Position numbers and translations under genes: made by a program | The notes under the pieces: model-generated | The model's input: only the letters and a program-made list of their open reading frames with translations | Told to the model about the DNA's origin: nothing | Databases searched by the model: none | Shown here: positions 24,703 through 37,150 of the stretch, one piece after another | Position numbering within the stretch: position 1 is the first letter of the stretch | How the letters are laid out: every line of letters starts with the position of its first letter | NCBI RefSeq assembly: GCF_029784155.1 | Contig: NC_073693.1 | Coordinates: 361,288,863 to 361,352,862, forward strand | DNA from: Uranotaenia lowii | Taxonomy: Eukaryota > Arthropoda > Insecta > Diptera > Culicidae | Reading direction: 5' to 3' | Length of the DNA: 64,000 nucleotides

Positions 24703-25512
24703 TATCATAATCCGGGGTAATATTGATCATTTAAAAAAAATCGATTATTTTTTCTGTTAAGGGGAATGAGGCATTTTTCATATTTAAAAACCAGTACTGG
24801 ACTCCTATGAACGTAAAACATGGTGTCAGAAATTTTTTGGACTACTTAATATTTGATTTCAAAATCGATTTCTCCGCTGTTCCGGAATTGATGCTTTGGA
24901 GTTACATTGATCAGTCTCCATTTTGACGGTTTTAACGAGTTTTCTTGATCATAAAGGATACAAAACACCTTCATAATTATTTACAAATTCTAATTTATCA
25001 ATTTTACCTTGCTTTTTAACGTTTACTTTTAAAAACATTTATAATCGAAAAAATCAATGATGCTGCATACATCTAGGAGCAAAAATTATTATAATTGCTA
25101 AACACTTTTAGCTTCAAAATAAAAATGAAATTTTAACTTCACACATTCCCCTAGGCCCTCACACTATTTCCGTTTTCATATTTTTTTCAGAGTTAATCAT
25201 TTGGTAGGATTCCTATCCATTTGTCCAATAAGGGGTTACTTTCGGAAAATGTCCTTACTTTTTCAATATCAAAAATTTGTCATTAAATTACTAAAAAACC
25301 AGCCCTATAACTATACATATACAAAGAATAAAGGTGTTCTTTCACATTCAACCACCCGTTAGCTTCTAAATACTTTTTGGTCTCATCAGGAGAGCTGTTT
25401 CTTTGCGAGCCTTGGAAAAATAGATATTTAAAGATTTTTTTAAATTACATTTTCACTAACAGAAAACAATTTCATTTAAAAACCAAATGTTGTCTCTTTG
25501 ATACTCAATAAA
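24703..25512. mobile_element. TIR element family B, copy 2, truncated by satellite
   Basis: It starts with the family-B terminus (TAATCCGGGGTAATATTGATC, with the first bases altered) and follows copy 1 (10007-10946) in inverted orientation for 800 bp. Shared landmarks include ACCAGTACTGGACTCCTATG and CATCAGGAGAGCTGTTT. It stops at GATACTCAATAAA, where the 9-bp satellite begins, so the other terminus (about 130 bp) is missing. Confidence 0.8.
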
Positions 25513-26379
25513 TTGTCAAAATTGTCAAAATTGTCAAAATTGTCAAAATTGTGAAAATTGTCAAAATTGTCAAAATTGTCAAAATTGTCAAAATTGTCAA
25601 AATTGTCAAAATTGTCAAAACTGTCAAAATTGTCAAAATTGTCAAAATTGTCAAAATTGTCAAAATTGTCAAAATTGTCAAAATTGTAAAAATTGTCAAA
25701 ATTGTCAAAATAGTCAAAATTGTCAAATTGTCAAAATTGTCAAAATTTTCAAAATTGTCAAAATTGTCAAAATTCTCAAAATTCTCAAAATTGTCTAAAT
25801 TCTCAAAATTGTCAAAATTGTCAAAATTGTCAAAATTGTCAAAATTGTCAAAATTGTCAAAATTGTCAAAATTGTCAAAATTGTCAAAATTGTCAAAATT
25901 GTCAAAATTGTCAAAATTGTCAAAATTGTCAAAATTGTCAAAATTGTCAAAATTGTAAAAATTGTAAAAATTGTAAAAAATTGTCAAAATTGTCAAAATT
26001 GTCAAAATTGTCAAAATTGTCAAAATTGTCAAAATTGTCAAAATTGTCAAAATTGTCAAAATTGTCAAAATTGTCAAAATTGTCAAAATTGTCAAAAATT
26101 GTCAAAATTGTCAAAATTGTCAAAATTGTCAAAATTGTCAAAATTGTCAAAATTGTCAAAATTGTCAAAATTGTCAAAATTGTCAAAATTGTCAAAATTG
26201 TCAAAATTGTCAAAATTGTCAAAATTGTCAAAATTGTCAAAATTGTCAAAATTGTCAAAATTGTCAAAATTGTCAAAATTGTCAAAATTGTCAAAATTGT
26301 CAAAATTGTCAAAATTGTCAAAATTGTCAAAATTGTCAAAATTGTCAAAATTGTCAAAATTGTCAAAATTGTCAAAAAT
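25513..26379. repeat. 9-bp satellite, TTGTCAAAA block
   Basis: About 96 units of TTGTCAAAA, nearly perfect apart from a variable patch at 25685-25805 and a few TTGTAAAAA units at 25950-25980. Long open frames on both strands follow from the 9-base period and are not genes. Confidence 0.97.
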
Positions 26380-27585
26380 TGACAAAATGACAAAAATGAC
26401 AAAAATGACAAAAATGACAAAAATGACAAAAATGACAAAAATGACAAAATGACAAAAATGACAAAAATGACAAAAATGACAAAAACGACAAAAATGACAA
26501 AAATGACAAAAATGACAAAAATGACAAAAATGACAAAAATGACAAAAATGACAAAAATGACAAAAATGACAAAAATGACAAAAATGACAAAAATGACAAA
26601 AATGACAAAATGACAAAAATGACAAAAATGACAAAAATGACAAAAATGACAAAATGACAAAAATGACAAAAATGACAAAAATGACAAAAATGACAAAAAT
26701 GACAAAAATGACAAAAATGACAAAAATGACAAAATGACAAAAATGACAAAAATGACAAAAATGACAAAAATGACAAAAATGACAAAAATGACAAAAATGA
26801 CAAAAATGACAAAAATGACAAAAATGACAAAAATGACAAAAATGACAAAAATGACAAAAATGACAAAAATGACAAAAATGACAAAAATGACAAAATGACA
26901 AAATGACAAAAATGACAAAAATGACAAAAATGACAAAAATGACAAAAATGACAAAAATGACAAAAATGACAAAAATGACAAAAATGACAAAAATGACAAA
27001 AATGACAAAAATGACAAAAATGACAAAAATGACAAAAATGACAAAAATGACAAAAATGACAAAAATGACAAAAATGACAAAAATGACAAAAATGACAAAA
27101 ATGACAAAAATGACAAAAATGACAAAAATGACAAAAATGACAAAAATGACAAAATGACAAAAATGACAAAAATGACAAAAATGACAAAAATGACAAAAAT
27201 GACAAAAATGACAAAAATGACAAAAATGACAAAAATGACAAAAATGACAAAATGACAAAAATGACAAAAATGACAAAAATGACAAAAATGACAAAAATGA
27301 CAAAAATGACAAAAATGACAAAAATGACAAAAATGACAAAAATGACAAAAATGACAAAAATGACAAAAATGACAAAAATGACAAAAATGACAAAAATGAC
27401 AAAAATGACAAAAATGACAAAAATGACAAAAATGACAAAAATGACAAAATGACAAAAATGACAAAAATGACAAAAATGACAAAAATGACAAAAATGACAA
27501 AAATGACAAAAATGACAAAAATACAAAATGACAAAAATGACAAAAATGACAAAAATGACAAAAATGACAAAAATGACAAAAATTA
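26380..27585. repeat. 9-bp satellite, ATGACAAAA block
   Basis: About 134 units of ATGACAAAA with occasional 8-base units (for example at 26442, 26603, 26647, 26727, 26888, 26896, 27147, 27245 and 27442) that shift phase. On the opposite strand the unit is TTTTGTCAT, so the TTGTC core of the previous block is present in reverse orientation. Confidence 0.97.
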
Positions 27586-28756
27586 CAAAAATTACAAAAA
27601 TTACAAAAATTACAAAAATTACAAAAATTACAAAAATTACAAAAATTACAAAAATTACAAAAATTACAAAAATTACAAAATTACAAAAATTACAAAAATT
27701 ACAAAAATTACAAAAATTACAAAAATTACAAAAATTACAAAAATTACAAAAATTACAAAAATTACAAAATTACAAAAATACAAAAATTACAAAAATTACA
27801 AAAATTACAAAATTACAAAAATTACAAAAATTACAAATTACAAAAATTACAAAAATTACAAAAATTACAAAAATTACAAAATTACAAAAATTACAAAAAT
27901 TACAAAAATTACAAAAATTACAAAAATTACAAAAATTACAAAAATTACAAAAATTACAAAAATTACAAAAATTACAAAATAACAAAAATTACAAAAATTA
28001 CAAAAATACAAAAATTACAAAAATTACAAAAATTACAAAAATTACAAAAATTACAAAAATTACAAAAATTACAAAATTACAAAAATTACAAAAATTACAA
28101 AAATTACAAAAATTACAAAAATACAAAAATTACAAAATTACAAAAATAAATACAAAAATTACAAAAATTACAAAAATTACAAAATTACAAAAATTACAAA
28201 AATTACAAAATTACAAAAATTACAAAAATTACAAAAATTACAAAAATTACAAAAATTACAAATTACAAAATTACAAAAATTACAAAAATTACAAAATTAC
28301 AAAAATTACAAAAATTACAAAAATTACAAAAATTACAAAAATTACAAAAATTACAAAAATTACAAAAATTACAAAAATTACAAAAATTACAAAAATTACA
28401 AAAATTACAAAAATTACAAAAATTACAAAAATTACAAAAATTACAAAATTACAAAAATTACAAAAATTACAAAAATTACAAAAATTACAAAAATTACAAA
28501 ATTACAAAAATTACAAAAATTACAAAAATTACAAAAACTACAAAAATTACAAAAATTACAAAATTACAAAAATTACAAAAATTACAAAAATTACAAAATT
28601 ACAAAAATTACAAAAATTACAAAAATTACAAAAATTACAAAAATTACAAAAATTACAAAAATTACAAAAATTACAAAATTACAAAAATTACAAAAATTAT
28701 AAAAATGACAAAATTGACAAAATTGACCAAATGGACAAAATTGACAAAAATGACAA
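27586..28756. repeat. 9-bp satellite, ATTACAAAA block
   Basis: The unit changes abruptly at about 27580 from ATGACAAAA to ATTACAAAA, a single G-to-T difference, and continues for about 125 units with frequent 8-base units. The last 50 bases return to TTGACAAAA/ATGACAAAA-like units before the assembly gap. Confidence 0.97.
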
Positions 28757-29256
28757 NNNNNNNNNNNNNNNNNNNNNNNNNNNNNNNNNNNNNNNNNNNN
28801 NNNNNNNNNNNNNNNNNNNNNNNNNNNNNNNNNNNNNNNNNNNNNNNNNNNNNNNNNNNNNNNNNNNNNNNNNNNNNNNNNNNNNNNNNNNNNNNNNNNN
28901 NNNNNNNNNNNNNNNNNNNNNNNNNNNNNNNNNNNNNNNNNNNNNNNNNNNNNNNNNNNNNNNNNNNNNNNNNNNNNNNNNNNNNNNNNNNNNNNNNNNN
29001 NNNNNNNNNNNNNNNNNNNNNNNNNNNNNNNNNNNNNNNNNNNNNNNNNNNNNNNNNNNNNNNNNNNNNNNNNNNNNNNNNNNNNNNNNNNNNNNNNNNN
29101 NNNNNNNNNNNNNNNNNNNNNNNNNNNNNNNNNNNNNNNNNNNNNNNNNNNNNNNNNNNNNNNNNNNNNNNNNNNNNNNNNNNNNNNNNNNNNNNNNNNN
29201 NNNNNNNNNNNNNNNNNNNNNNNNNNNNNNNNNNNNNNNNNNNNNNNNNNNNNNNN
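28757..29256. other. Assembly gap, 500 N
   Basis: Exactly 500 unknown bases inside the satellite region. The round size suggests a placeholder, so true satellite length is unknown. Confidence 0.99.
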
Positions 29257-29307
29257 CCTTGACTGGTTTGTCTCTGGAAGTTGATATATTTGGTAGAGTA
29301 GGTACTC
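29257..29307. repeat. Duplicate of the satellite's left flank
   Basis: The string from GACTGGTTTGTCTCTGGAAG to TTTGGTAGAGTAGGTA matches 24665-24706, the LINE tail and flank that sit just left of family-B copy 2. Here it is followed by about 45 unique bases and then a new TTGTCAAAA block. Confidence 0.7.
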
Positions 29308-29354
29308 TGATAATCTCATATTTGTTTTTAAAATAAGGAAACGCAAACTTTTAT

Positions 29355-29820
29355 TGTTAAAATTGTCAAAATTGTCAAAATTATCAAAAAAAACAAAATT
29401 GTCAAAATTGTCAAAATTGTCAAAATTGTCAAAATTGTCAAAATTGTCAAAATTGTCAAAATTGTCAAAATTGTCAAAATTGTCAAAATTGTCAAAATTG
29501 TCAAAATTGTCAAAATTGTCAAAATTGTCAAAATTGTCAAAATTGTCAAAATTGTCAAAATTGTCAAAATTGTCAAAATTGTCAAAATTGTCAAAATTGT
29601 CAAAATTGTCAAAATTGTCAAAATTGTAAAATTTGTCAAAATTGTCAAAATTGTCAAAATTTTAAAAATTGTCAAAATTTTAAAAATTGTCGAAATTGTC
29701 AAAATTGTCAAAATTGTCAAAATTGTTAAAATTGTAAAAATTGTCAAAATTGTCAAAATTGTGAAAATTGTGAAAATTGTCATAATTGTCAAAATTGTCA
29801 AAATTGTCAAAATGGTCAAA
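29355..29820. repeat. 9-bp satellite, second TTGTCAAAA block
   Basis: About 50 units of TTGTCAAAA, perfect in the middle (29398-29625) and variable at both edges. It is the same unit as 25513-26379 and again stands to the left of an ATGACAAAA block. Confidence 0.97.
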
Positions 29821-32800
29821 AGTGACAAAAATGACAAAAATGACAAAAATGACAAAAATGACAAAAATGACAAAAATGACAAAAATGACAAAAATGACAA
29901 AAATGACAAAAATGACAAAAATGACAAAAATGACAAAAATTACAAAAATGACAAAAATGACAAAAATGACAAAAATGACAAAAATGACAAAAATGACAAA
30001 AATGACAAAAATGACAAAAATGACAAAAATGACAAAAATGACAAAAATGACAAAAATGACAAAAATGACAAAAATGACAAAAATGACAAAAATGACAAAA
30101 ATGACAAAAATGACAAAAATGACAACAATGATAAAAATGACAAAAATGACAAAAATGACAAAAATGACAAAAATGACAAAAATAACAAAAATGACAAAAA
30201 TGACAAAAATGACAAAAATGACAAAAATGACAAAAATGACAAAAATGACAAAAATGACAAAAATGACAAAAATGACAAAAATGACAAAAATGACAAAAAT
30301 GACAAAAATGACAAAAATGACAAAAATGACAAAAATGACAAAAATGACAAAAATGACAAAAATGACAAAAATGACAAAAATGACAAAAATGACAAAAATG
30401 ACAAAAATGACAAAAATGACAAAAATGACAAAAATGACAAAAATGACAAAAATGACAAAAATGACAAAAATGACAAAAATGACAAAAATGACAAAAATGA
30501 CAAAAATGACAAAAATGACAAAAATGACAAAAATGACAAAAATGACAAAAATGACAAAAATGACAAAAATGACAAAAATGACAAAAATGACAAAAATGAC
30601 AAAAATGACAAAAATGACAAAAATGACAAAAATGACAAAAATGACAAAAATCACAAAAATGACAAAAATGACAAAAATGACAAAAATTACAAAAATTACA
30701 AAAATGACAAAAATGACAAAAATGACAAAAATGACAAAAATGACAAAAATGACAAAAATGACAAAAATGACAAAAATGACAAAAATGACAAAAATGACAA
30801 AAATGACAAAAATGACAAAAATGACAAAAATGACAAAAATGACAAAAATGACAAAAATGACAAAAATGACAAAAATGACAAAAATGACAAAAATGACAAA
30901 AATGACAAAAATGACAAAAATGACAAAAATGACAAAAATGACAAAAATGACAAAAATGACAAAAATGACAAGAATGACAAGAATGACAAAAATGACAAAA
31001 ATGACAAAAATGACAAAAATGACAAAAATGACAAAAATGACAAAAATGACAAAAATGACAAAAATGACAAAAATGACAAAAATGACAAAAATGACAAAAA
31101 TGACAAAAATGACAAAAATGACAAAAATGACAAAAATGACAAAAATGACAAAAATGACAAAAATGACAAAAATGACAAAAATGACAAAAATGACAAAAAT
31201 GACAAAAATGACAAAAATGACAAAAATGACAAAAATGACAAAAATGACAAAAATGACAAAAATGACAAAAATGACAAAAATGACAAAAATGACAAAAATG
31301 ACAAAAATGACAAAAATGACAAAAATGACAAAAATGACAAAAATGACAAAAATGACAAAAATGACAAAAATGACAAAAATGACAAAAATGACAAAAATGA
31401 CAAAAATGACAAAAATGACAAAAATGACAAAAATGACAAAAATGACAAAAATGACAAAAATGACAAAAATGACAAAAATGACAAAAATGACAAAAATGAC
31501 AAAAATGACAAAAATGACAAAAATGACAAAAATGACAAAAATGACAAAAATGACAAAAATGACAAAAATGACAAAAATGACAAAAATGACAAAAATGACA
31601 AAAATGACAAAAATGACAAAAATGACAAAAATGACAAAAATGACAAAAATGACAAAAATGACAAAAATGACAAAAATGACAAAAATGACAAAAATGACAA
31701 AAATGACAAAAATGACAAAAATGACAAAAATGACAAAAATGACAAAAATGACAAAAATGACAAAAATGACAAAAATGACAAAAATGACAAAAATGACAAA
31801 AATGACAAAAATGACAAAAATGACAAAAATGACAAAAATGACAAAAATGACAAAAATGACAAAAATGACAAAAATGACAAAAATGACAAAAATGACAAAA
31901 ATGACAAAAATGACAAAAATGACAAAAATGACAAAAATGACAAAAATGACAAAAATGACAAAAATGACAAAAATGACAAAAATGACAAAAATGACAAAAA
32001 TGACAAAAATGACAAAAATGACAAAAATGACAAAAATGACAAAAATGACAAAAATGACAAAAATGACAAAAATGACAAAAATGACAAAAATGACAAAAAT
32101 GACAAAAATGACAAAAATGACAAAAATGACAAAAATGACAAAAATGACAAAAATGACAAAAATGACAAAAATGACAAAAATGACAAAAATGACAAAAATG
32201 ACAAAAATGACAAAAATGACAAAAATGACAAAAATGACAAAAATGACAAAAATGACAAAAATGACAAAAATGACAAAAATGACAAAAATGACAAAAATGA
32301 CAAAAATGACAAAAATGACAAAAATGACAAAAATGACAAAAATGACAAAAATGACAAAAATGACAAAAATGACAAAAATGACAAAAATGACTAAAATGAC
32401 AAAAATGACAAAAATGACAAAAATGACAAAAATGACAAAAATGACAAAAATGACAAAAATGACAAAAATGACCAAAATGACCAAAATGACAAAAATGACA
32501 AAAATGACAAAATGACAAAAATGACAAAAATGACAAAAATGACAAAAATGACAAAAATGACAAAAATGACAAAAATGACAAAAATGACAAAAATGACAAA
32601 AATGACAAAAATGACAAAAATGACAAAAATGACAAAAATGACAAAAATGACAAAAATGACAAAAATGACAAAAATGACAAAAATGACAAAAATGACAAAA
32701 ATGACAAAAATGACAAAAATGACAAAAATGACAAAAATGACAAAAATGACAAAAATGACAAAAATGACAAAAATGACAAAAATGACAAAAATGACAAAAA

Positions 32801-33179
32801 TGACAAAAATGACAAAAATGACAAAAATGACAAAAATGACAAAAATGACAAAAATGACAAAAATGACAAAAATGACAAAAATGACAAAAATGACAAAAAT
32901 GACAAAAATGACAAAAATGACAAAAATGACAAAAATGACAAAAATGACAAAAATGACAAAAATGACAAAAATGACAAAAATGACAAAAATGACAAAAATG
33001 ACAAAAATGACAAAAATGACAAAATGACAAAAATGACAAAAATGACAAAAATGACAAAAATGACAAAAATGACAAAAATGACAAAAATGACAAAAATGAC
33101 AAAAATGACAAAAATGACAAAAATGACAAAAATGACAAAAATGACAAAAATGACAAAAATGACAAAAATGACAAAAATT
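29821..33179. repeat. 9-bp satellite, main ATGACAAAA block (3.36 kb)
   Basis: About 373 units, highly homogeneous. Rare changes include ATTACAAAA near 29939 and 30684-30700, GACAAGAAT near 30970-30985, ACCAAAATG near 32470-32485, and 8-base units at about 32509 and 33022. Frames of up to 1,164 codons stay open across it (repeats of Cys-His-Phe, Val-Ile-Phe, Asn-Asp-Lys or Met-Thr-Lys); these are products of the period and not proteins. Homogeneity suggests recent expansion or conversion. Confidence 0.98.
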
Positions 33180-35949
33180 ACAAGAAATACAGAAATTACA
33201 TTGAAAAAGATTCTGGAAGTCTTCAATAGTTTTTGGAGTTCAATCACATAAAACTTACTATGTCTATGGTTCAAAACTTCAATTATAAAAGTTCATTGAA
33301 CATTATCTTTTTCTTTCAAATGACAATATTTCCATAAACGTCGCATGGTTGACTGTGAAACACATTTTCAATTCAACAATTCCACAATACTTTGTGAATC
33401 GCATTCGAAATCTGCCAAAGTGAAAAACCACCAATCCTTTTTCATTCTCTGTACCGTACTGATTCTAAAAATAAACAACCCCCACAATGTTGCGCAAATG
33501 GTACTATATACATAGCGAGTGAGAAAGCCGAGAAAGGCACAAAAATACCTCCAGGACCAGATATCCATCCAAATCCGATGGTTTTCTCTTCACCTCCAAC
33601 ATCTTGATTACTGCCTGGCACTTACTTCGAGAAAAAAACACTTCTCACCTCGACCAACTTCATCCCTTCCTTGAGTGTTCCTAAACGAGTGTGATTGTGA
33701 AAAATGTACCAAAAAATGTTTAAAACCTGCCAGAACTAGTGCGGTGACAATGGCCATTTGCAACTACAATTTTTGCCGGCACCGGAACCGGAACAAAGGG
33801 AAGAAAAACGAGCACAAGAAGCTGTTCCGCCACCATCGTTTGCAATCATTGCAACAGTGAGATTCCCATCCGGGCGATATGGTCGTTGTTGTTACGCTTT
33901 TTTATTTAAGCTCAGCTCAGCCAGCATTTGAGTGCTGAGAATCAGGAACCGTTTCCGGAAATATTCGGTCCTTTGTGAGAAAAGAAGTGTCAGGAAGTGA
34001 AATACCGATGGCAGTTGACCACCCGGGGACGTTTTATTGCCCTGCTGTTGTTGGAGTTCTGTGACACAATCTCCTGAGCGGTTGTTTGGAAAAAAATGAA
34101 TGCATAGAATATAGTTCAGTGGAAACCACCAGCCGGTTTGATGCCTTCGAATGATATTTCCCGAGAAAAATGGATGCAATTACTTTCTAAAAATAGATTC
34201 GCTGGATTTGAACGGGATGGTATCGTGCATAGTTTTAAGAACAATGTACTGCAAATCATCAGAACATCATATCTGATTGCTATTTCAAATTCAATGTGAA
34301 GAGTACAACCTAATTTGAGGTACAATTCTCTAAATTCGACTAGGATCTTTAAACGCCTGTGTGTATGCAATGAATTATTTTCAAGCATAACGGTGGAAAT
34401 TAAAGACATTACGTCACTCTCTGGAGCCACCAGAAGAACTCTTTCTTTGAAAATCTAAATCATAGAAAAATCTGAGCGATCAAAATCAGTTGATTGATAA
34501 GTAAAATAAGAATCCCACTAAGTTGTCACTTGTCCAATGAATAGCTATCGAACGATTCAATTGAAATTTACAAATGCAGATGGTTAGTTCGAAAGCCAGT
34601 CGTTTCAGATGAAATCCTGAATCAAAACTACTAAAGCTCTCAGCTTCATTCGAGGACGGTCATAATCTGGAATCGATGACCGTAAAAGGTATCCCAGTTT
34701 TGGCAGACGTACAAAACCCACAAAACAGATCATGGTTGACACACTTGCATTCCGAATGGTTGGCTTTTTCCCATTCGAAGGATTATGGAACCTCCCCTGC
34801 TGGGTTTCGCAACGACCCAATCTACATACGACTTTCCCCAGCTCTCTTTCTACCCATTTTTGGTTTGAATAGTTTCAACCAAAAAAAAAAAGATGTGCAA
34901 CGATATCATTTGAAATTCATACCATGTCAGAGTATTAACGACGAATCCTTGATACCAATGATGATTACACTCCAATGGGTGCACACAATTATCAACGAAA
35001 TGGAAATTTACTGATCGTCAACGAAATTTTTTTCTCAAGTTTGGTGTTCCAATGGAAGATTCAATGTTATGAAAATGATTCAATTTAATTTGTTATTTTG
35101 TAAGCAAAATGTTACAAATTTATTTTCGACATGAAATCTCAAACAACACCCAAAAAAAACATTGTTTCAACGCAATCGCAAATTGGCCAGTTCCAGCAAA
35201 CATGTTTTGTCAGCTGTTCGGACATGGTCCCAAGGGACAGATGTTTTTGCCCTGTATCGGAAACAAAATTAAATGCAACCCAGCATCAAAGCTGACCGGG
35301 CAGAAACCAATCGGTGATTGGAGTGGTGATGGGGATGCACATTGCCTTGATCCTGGTGCCAAAAGGATCAACTCTCTGTGTTTCGGATTACCTACCTCCT
35401 AACTAGGTTTTTGCATATTTGGCAAATTGGATTTTTGCGGATGCTCAGGGTTTGTTTTGTCGGATGATTGCAAGCAAAATATGCTTCGTCGCTCCGTTCA
35501 ATTGCCAATTTTGGATTAAGTTAAACCGTGTTTGATAGCATAGGTAATTCTCTATGAAATTTCTCTACTAACTGTGAAGCTTGCAAAAGTTCATTTTCTT
35601 TAGCTGATCTGAAACTGTGGGTTAATTTTTACGTTATTTGCCACTCATTATTTATTAAATTTTTTATTTGAAAAGAATGTTTTAATAACCCATGACAAGT
35701 TTCATATATCTTTATGTACAACTTTGGTTAAATTATGGTTATTATCAGAAATTGGAAATTATTTGTTCTTAACAGAATAACATGCAGTTTTTGGTTAAAA
35801 AAAAACATAACGGAAATAGACTGGTCGGGAAATTCAGCTGCTTGACTAAGCTAATGTCGTGATTTGTAATTCATAAGAATCACAATTCAAAAATTCACTC
35901 ACACACGTGAGATGACTGACAGATCAATGTTGTTTGTTTTGTTTGTTTT
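33180..35949. other. Non-coding DNA, no gene recognised
   Basis: Unique sequence with several unsupported short frames. One of 97 codons at 35109-35402 is relatively rich in Cys, Gly and Pro, but I recognise no domain in it. Nothing here repeats elsewhere in the window. Confidence 0.45.
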
Positions 35950-36147
35950 GCCTATAGTGTTGCCAAAATATAAAACGATGCCATAAAGTCTGCTTCATTT
36001 AATATTGGAACAAATTCTTTTGCTCATTGTGGCGCTCCTAGTGGACGGATTTGGAAACTTTTTTCACCCACGTGTCGGGAAATTCTTTACCTTTCACCAT
36101 GTATTTATGTCATAACACCAAACGATAGCATTTTGTAAACAACCGCC

Positions 36148-36650
36148 ATGGAAGCCGAACGGAGAGATCAAATTGTGCACAGTTTTCTTGAAAATCCATT
36201 GTTGTCGGCATCGAAGCTAGCTAAACAGCTTAAAATGCCCAGAAATACCGTATGGCGTGTTATCAAGCAGTACAAGGAAACATTGACGACGGCTCGGAAG
36301 CCGCATTCGAAGCGTCGGAGTGGAACTGTCGACCGGAAACTGCGTGGGAAAGTCATCAAGGCCGTCAAGAGGAATCCCAATCTTTCAGACCGCGATTTGG
36401 CCAATAAGTTCCAGGCCGCTCACAGTACGGTGCGACGAATTCGTCTCCGGGAAGGAATAAGGTCATTCCGAGCCAGCAAACAGCCAAATCGGACGCTGAA
36501 GCAGAACAATGTGGCCAGAATCCGTGCTCGAAAGCTGTACGACCAAGTGCTGACCAAGTTCGACGGATGTATTCTGATGGACGATGAGACCTACGTGAAG
36601 GCGGACTTTGGGCAAATCCCAGGTCTAAAATTTTATTTGGCGACGGCTCG
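36148..36650 (+). CDS. Tc1/mariner transposase, ITmD37E-like, N-terminal part (cut by gap)
   Basis: The frame opens at an ATG in good context (ACCGCCATGG) and stays open for 168 codons until the gap. Residues 16-42 form one helix-turn-helix (LSASKLAKQL...NTVWRVIKQ) and residues 76-100 a second (LSDRDLANKF...STVRRIRLR), the paired-like DNA-binding domain of Tc1/mariner transposases. Around residue 144 is MDDETYVKADF, holding the first catalytic aspartate. The same string appears in the decayed copy at 41420-42250, which preserves the 37-residue spacing to the catalytic glutamate typical of the mosquito DD37E group. The protein would cut and rejoin DNA at its own TIRs in the nucleus. The catalytic C-terminal half and 3' TIR lie in the gap, so activity cannot be judged. 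No stop or frameshift is seen in what is present. Confidence 0.85.
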
Positions 36651-37150
36651 NNNNNNNNNNNNNNNNNNNNNNNNNNNNNNNNNNNNNNNNNNNNNNNNNN
36701 NNNNNNNNNNNNNNNNNNNNNNNNNNNNNNNNNNNNNNNNNNNNNNNNNNNNNNNNNNNNNNNNNNNNNNNNNNNNNNNNNNNNNNNNNNNNNNNNNNNN
36801 NNNNNNNNNNNNNNNNNNNNNNNNNNNNNNNNNNNNNNNNNNNNNNNNNNNNNNNNNNNNNNNNNNNNNNNNNNNNNNNNNNNNNNNNNNNNNNNNNNNN
36901 NNNNNNNNNNNNNNNNNNNNNNNNNNNNNNNNNNNNNNNNNNNNNNNNNNNNNNNNNNNNNNNNNNNNNNNNNNNNNNNNNNNNNNNNNNNNNNNNNNNN
37001 NNNNNNNNNNNNNNNNNNNNNNNNNNNNNNNNNNNNNNNNNNNNNNNNNNNNNNNNNNNNNNNNNNNNNNNNNNNNNNNNNNNNNNNNNNNNNNNNNNNN
37101 NNNNNNNNNNNNNNNNNNNNNNNNNNNNNNNNNNNNNNNNNNNNNNNNNN
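36651..37150. other. Assembly gap, 500 N
   Basis: Exactly 500 unknown bases. It removes the rest of the DD37E transposase and the boundary with the next element. Confidence 0.99.

Noticed and set aside
26442..27449. Higher-order repeat from the spacing of 8-base units
   Set aside because: A 161-bp spacing occurs twice (26442-26603 and 26727-26888), but the other 8-base units do not fit a common period.
25551..28700. Lys-rich and Ser-Phe-Leu-rich frames in the second satellite
   Set aside because: The same period artefact; phase shifts at 8-base units simply move between repeat peptides.
25513..33179. CRISPR array
   Set aside because: The repeats are contiguous with no unique spacers, and the context is eukaryotic.
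29680..33274. Open frames of up to 1,164 codons across the satellite
   Set aside because: They arise because the 9-bp unit is a multiple of three and lacks stops in several frames; all frames are equally open on both strands.
35109..35402. 97-codon frame with Cys/Gly-rich composition
   Set aside because: No recognisable fold, signal or splice context; left as unsupported rather than called a gene.
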